Below, in pieces: positions 59,924 to 64,000 of a stretch of 64,000 bases of DNA. The DNA is from Phoronis australis (Eukaryota > Phoronida > Phoronidae): assembly GCA_002633005.1 (NCBI GenBank), contig NMRA01000001.1:3362229-3426228 (forward strand), read 5' to 3'. Within the stretch, counting starts at the first letter, position 1. Every line of letters begins with the position of its first letter. The translations under genes were made by a program, and so were the position numbers. The notes below the pieces were generated by a model, which saw only the letters and a list, made by a program, of their open reading frames with translations, had not been told where the DNA came from and made no database searches.

Positions 59924-60855
59924 CCCGCATCCGAGTCTCCATGGCTGGATTTTTTTATTAATTAATGTTTGTTAACGGTGAATACGACAATCCTACATGT
60001 GCCTACATGTTGTTACTAAATGCCAGCTATATCATTTTGATTGCTGTTTTGTTATTGGATGATTATTACGATAGATATTTGTTGTATCTATGTGTTATAT
60101 TTATTGCTGTCTATGTAAACTGCTACCTCTATCAGTTTTAGTAGTCTTTTGTATGAACTGTGGAACAGATGATAAATGACCAGTAATTATTTGCTACTAC
60201 AAAGATGAAATTTGTTTGTCCAGCTGGCAAATTAAGGAATTGTCTTGCATCATAAGTGCCTGTAGAATCCTTGTACTCCTCTAAGATGTAACTGAAATTT
60301 AACTTCTTTCCTAAGTTTAAACTGTTTCTTTTATTAGTTTGTAGTTTTTTTACTAACCTGGTAAATTATGATCGTTTCTCATGCCTATGAAACAATACTG
60401 TTAATTTCCAAGACCCTTGGATGAATCGATGCTTTGGTCCAGACATTTTGCAGCAGTGGTTTCACTTGGCTGTACTGAGCTCAGGACATCTACTGGATTT
60501 GGATGACTTACCTTGACGAATGATGAAATTAATTTTACACTGTTTAGTTATTTTTATTACCCCGGACATGAGAGGGTATACTGGTTGAACTAGTACTGGT
60601 GTAAGGTGTGGTCAAATTATGTCATCCGAGAAGCCTGTTCTGCAATCTGTCTGGTGGACAGTCAACATTTGGCTAGTCTCTTGTGAGGACCTAATTGGGA
60701 GAATTCTCACTAGACTGTGACTGTATTTATAATTTTATCAGCCAATTTATTTCGCTTGAACTCAATTAAACCTGCAATTTTACAAGTCTGGCTCTTAATG
60801 TGATTTGTTTTAATTTAGCCTAAGTGCCAAATGTTTGTGTGATTGTTAAATGAGT

Positions 60856-60861
60856 AATAAA
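60856..60861 (+). promoter_or_regulatory. Putative nanos poly(A) signal
   Basis: AATAAA 933 bp after the nanos stop, with AT-rich sequence on both sides. Further hexamers occur at 61108-61118. Either choice implies a long 3' UTR (roughly 0.95-1.2 kb), in keeping with a gene known for post-transcriptional control. I saw no clear TGTANATA Pumilio site. Confidence 0.45.
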
Positions 60862-61868
60862 AATGTATGATTTTAATGTCACAGTACTTTTTCAAGTTGT
60901 CCTCGTTTGATGTTTTATTCGTCTTGAGTGATGAGCGTTCATTAAGTTATTTTTGTTAAACACAAAAAGGCCGTTGTTGACTGGGCTGACCATGTCCCTC
61001 GTCAAACCATTGGCAGCTGGCTGTAACTTGGCATTCAGCTTTGAAGTGACTATTCTGATTCTCATTTTGACTATGCACACCTATGTTCTTTCCTCGATTT
61101 GGGTAGGAATAAAATAAACTTGATCACTTTTCCACTGTTCATGATATGGCGCCCCCATCTCGTTTTGAAGTACCACCCTAGTATGGGAGCTGTGTTACAT
61201 GAATTTGTTCAGTCCGGTGTCCGTTGAGAAAAGGTTACGTAGTTTTGATTTGAAGTAGCGTAATTTGTGAATAATTGAGTGCTAAACTGTTGACTCTTGA
61301 ATTTTTCCTGTAGCTGGTGTAGGAACTTACTAAAATTGCGAAGCTTGGAATGAGCTGAGAGTTCGTGATTACTGAAGGTCGTGGTCAGTACGACAATAAT
61401 GATCGTGTTGCGTAATCTGATCTGAATATTAGACCCTTGTGCAGTTTTTGCAATGCTCACGGACACTAGTGCACTAATCGCGTGGTTTAGCACCAGTCAA
61501 GAGCGCTGGGTCGTTTTGAGATGTATCGACCCATGTTAGTAAGTCGACGTGACTTGTCCGTGAGCCGTTCGTTTTGCGAGTGCGGGCACGAGCTCGTTAG
61601 TCAGTGAATTAACTTTACAAGTCGATGAGCCGCAGGGCCGCCGCCTAGTTTGCGACAAGGGACAGTGAGGGCCTGCGGCGACCCAATTAAGCCCCCATAT
61701 TAAAAGCATATAAAAATGCTTGTGGCAACTAACTATCTGAAATCAGTATTCATTGTATTCATATTTTAACTAAATATTTGATTTGGGTATGGACTACCAA
61801 TGATAAATCGAAACTTCCTCAACATTTTGTTGCGAGTCAGTGCTCCATGCCGAACGATTTGACACCAC

Positions 61869-62103
61869 GGGCCTGTTCCAAGAAACTTAAGTTCATTTTT
61901 GACTTAAGTTTAAGATTTGTCTTAACTTCCAAACATCCATATTCGGTAAGTTAGTCAAAATTAACACAAAACTAATGTCAAACACTTGAGTCAAACTTAA
62001 GATGTCTTTCTTGAATTGGTTTTGAGACAAATTTAACTTATATTTTAAAATTTACAAAAAATGAGATTTTTCTTAGCTAAGTCAGTTTTGTTGGAACGAT
62101 CCC
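61869..62103. mobile_element. MITE-like element, family M3 copy 2
   Basis: Left end GGGCCTGTTCCAAGAAACTT and right end, on the other strand, GGGATCGTTCCAACAAAACT. Subterminal TTGACTTAAGTTTAAG / TTAAGTTTGACTC-type inverted blocks are present. It is related to 57019-57210, and the interior is non-coding. Confidence 0.75.
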
Positions 62104-63235
62104 AAGGGTCTCTTGGCTCCATAGTCTGTCTGAATTTATTTTGTGTGAATTCAATTGGAAATTCCTGATAATTAGGTTGAGGTGACACGATTTTAAGAAC
62201 TAAGCTCGAAAATCGCTGAAACAGTGCTTAGTGGTTCACCGTTCCAGAGAGATGGCTTTAGTTTTGAATGATTTTGCTGTATTTCGGTCTCAAATACGAC
62301 CTGAAGTGTAAAAAACTCTGACAATCTTATCTCAATGTGAGAGGAGGGCCATAGCAAAATATTCTGGCTCATGATGAAGTGAGGTCGAGTAACTTAGCAA
62401 CGAAGGCTGGTCCTCCCTATAATTACTATGGCACGGATTGTTTCCCTCATCATAATTCTCCAAAGGCGAATTCAGCATTTTACAAATGAGAGGTCCACTA
62501 AAACGATAGTTTTCTGAAGATAATTCTATACCACAACCAATTAGAAAACCGGTAATGAAATTTAGTGCCGTGATCTCTGCGCCCATCGTCTGTAGAAATG
62601 ACGGAACTGGAGGATAGAAATAAAAATAATTTGAAATCGTATATTTTTCCTGGTGTTTTTGTATGTCGTTTGACATTAAACAGGGGGACCCGGAACCTTG
62701 TACCCCTCCCCACAATCCATTGGGTAACGGCAACACATTTATGATTTCACTGTCCGAGTATCAACTCGCGTGACGATACAGTTCAAAACTTGATTGTAAC
62801 TAAGCCGATTGCGCACTGGAGGCTGCAATAAGGTAACCTTAAAGTTTATCTTCTCATGATGGTACAACCGATTATTACCAACAATCCGTTAGACGGAATT
62901 GTATGGCCATATTTGACATTGACTTCATTAGTAGTGAAGCGGCCCAATTTTTGATGTTGGCACATTGCATTTGCTTACCCCCTGGATGACATGCTAAGCT
63001 TAGTGATGGAAATCCGCTTTCATCGTGGCAGGAAAGATTTGAAACTTTTGTTTTGTTATGCCTTTGAGTATCCTGCCTCAGTTTAGATGACGAGTGAAGA
63101 GCGGGAAACATCACATTAAAAGGGATTTTTGAAAGACCATTTTCAGTGAATCACACACGTACAGAACATTTTTAAGCATTTCGTGTTCAGCTAATATTTC
63201 TTCCGAAGGACCCACTGCTGAAAAGGCGCCCTAAA

Positions 63236-63396
63236 CAGTGGCGGATTTAGAGGGGCAGGGCCAAGGGGACTATGGCCCCCCTAAAATTCTCCCAGATTCC
63301 ATTTGACAGTTCAGGGGTGCGAATGTCTGACGGGCAAAATCCTGGCTAATACTCTGCCCTGCTCCCCTCCAACTCAAAATCCTAGATCCGCCCCTG
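63236..63396 (-). mobile_element. Short MITE/SINE-like element, family M2 copy 2
   Basis: Ends CAGTGGCGGATTTAG and GATCCGCCCCTG, which are inverted versions of each other. It is inverted relative to 54990-55146 and highly similar along its length (161 bp). Confidence 0.85.
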
Positions 63397-63952
63397 TTAA
63401 CGGGCCTCTTTAACCATGTTAAATTTTTGAAACCCGGAACATGTCATTTTGTGACTTCCGTTGTCTGTCTAGCGGAGTTCTATAAAACCGTGTTCTCTCG
63501 CTATAAGACAAGGATTTCTAAGATTTATGGGAAATTATCAGGAATTTCCTACTGAACGCATGCCGATATTGTGCCCATGTTCTCAATTTCCTGGAAATTA
63601 CTGAAGTGCGAAGAACAAATGGTGCGTTTAGTATTTAGTTTTATTTCCGTTACCAACTATACGAGCATCGAAACCATCAGCGACTCAAGAAAAAGGTTCA
63701 GGACTTGTTGTTGACCAACTCAAAAACTGCGAATGTACGGACTGATTAGAGGGATTGCCGGCTGGCATTCGGAAACAATTCTGTCTACTGAGGTCGGATG
63801 GACTTGCTGTGTTAAACCCAAAAGTCTTCGGTCAGGAATGGGACAGTGACACCTTAATGCGGCGAACTGCAGCGTTAACATGAGCCTTCGGCGTTAGTTT
63901 TCGAAGTTTGCAGGGAACGGGGTACGCTCTTTCCCAGTGTTATGACGGAGAC

Positions 63953-63987
63953 CAGGAAGAGATAACCATCGTGGTTATCTCTTCCTG
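63953..63987. repeat. Perfect 16 bp inverted repeat with 3 base loop
   Basis: CAGGAAGAGATAACCA, TCG, TGGTTATCTCTTCCTG. The arms are exact. The surrounding sequence shows no gene. Confidence 0.9.
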
Positions 63988-64000
63988 CAGAGACGGATAC

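Larger units (their letters stand above)
60870..64000. other. 3' flank of nanos, no recognised gene
   Basis: Contains M3 copy 2, M2 copy 2 and a hairpin near the window end. The longest open frame (minus strand, 62736-62332, 134 codons) lacks an ATG at its upstream limit and shows no motif, so it is not called a gene. Confidence 0.5.

Noticed and set aside
62332-62736. 134-codon minus-strand open frame
   Set aside because: It begins at a non-ATG codon, has no recognisable domain or splice context, and its composition resembles that of other random frames here.
1-64000. CRISPR array, prophage, operon or bacterial mobile element
   Set aside because: There is no regular repeat-spacer structure and no bacterial gene organisation; gene structure is clearly eukaryotic with spliced exons.

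Overview
This 64 kb window is AT-rich animal genomic DNA. It has spliced genes with GT-AG introns, long non-coding intervals, microsatellites and many short non-autonomous DNA transposons, and no operon-like gene packing. The gene set (a CDIN1 orthologue, a CXorf65-like gene, a nanos gene and an intronless class A GPCR) and the repeat style suit an invertebrate, perhaps a deuterostome such as a hemichordate or cephalochordate. The species cannot be fixed from the sequence. It is a draft assembly: there is one run of N (19495-19967) and single-N joins at 6702, 31916, 35301 and 49365.

Layout. 1059-10074 (+): CDIN1 (C15orf41 family), a PD-(D/E)XK nuclease-fold protein rebuilt from 11 exons (284 aa, unbroken frame). 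24775-15682 (-): a two-exon CXorf65-like gene (155 aa) with an 8.6 kb intron that holds the large gap. 25-42 kb: no gene recognised; a microsatellite, a tRNA-like element, two foldback transposons, several dispersed repeats and two duplicated blocks at single-N joins. 42905-43939 (+): an intronless orphan rhodopsin-like GPCR of 344 aa. 44-57 kb: repeat-rich, with two copies of one inverted-repeat transposon, a decayed or unresolved acidic coding region near 52.3-53.7 kb and a 1.85 kb element with complex inverted ends. 57681-59923 (+): nanos in two exons, with the intron splitting the first zinc knuckle. 60.9-64 kb: further short transposons and a perfect hairpin.

The four genes have unrelated jobs (erythroid or chromatin-linked nuclease family, uncharacterised small protein, membrane receptor, germline RNA regulator) and show no sign of a shared pathway. 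The clearest structural result is that four of the five gaps are flanked by near-identical sequence blocks (0.33 to 2 kb). This points to unmerged haplotypes or contig overlaps; one such block contains a spurious second copy of CDIN1 exon 6. I found no convincing new biological system. The best leads are an unusual GPCR lacking the TM6 and TM7 prolines, several small transposon families, and a 77 bp near-seamless palindrome in CDIN1 intron 1.
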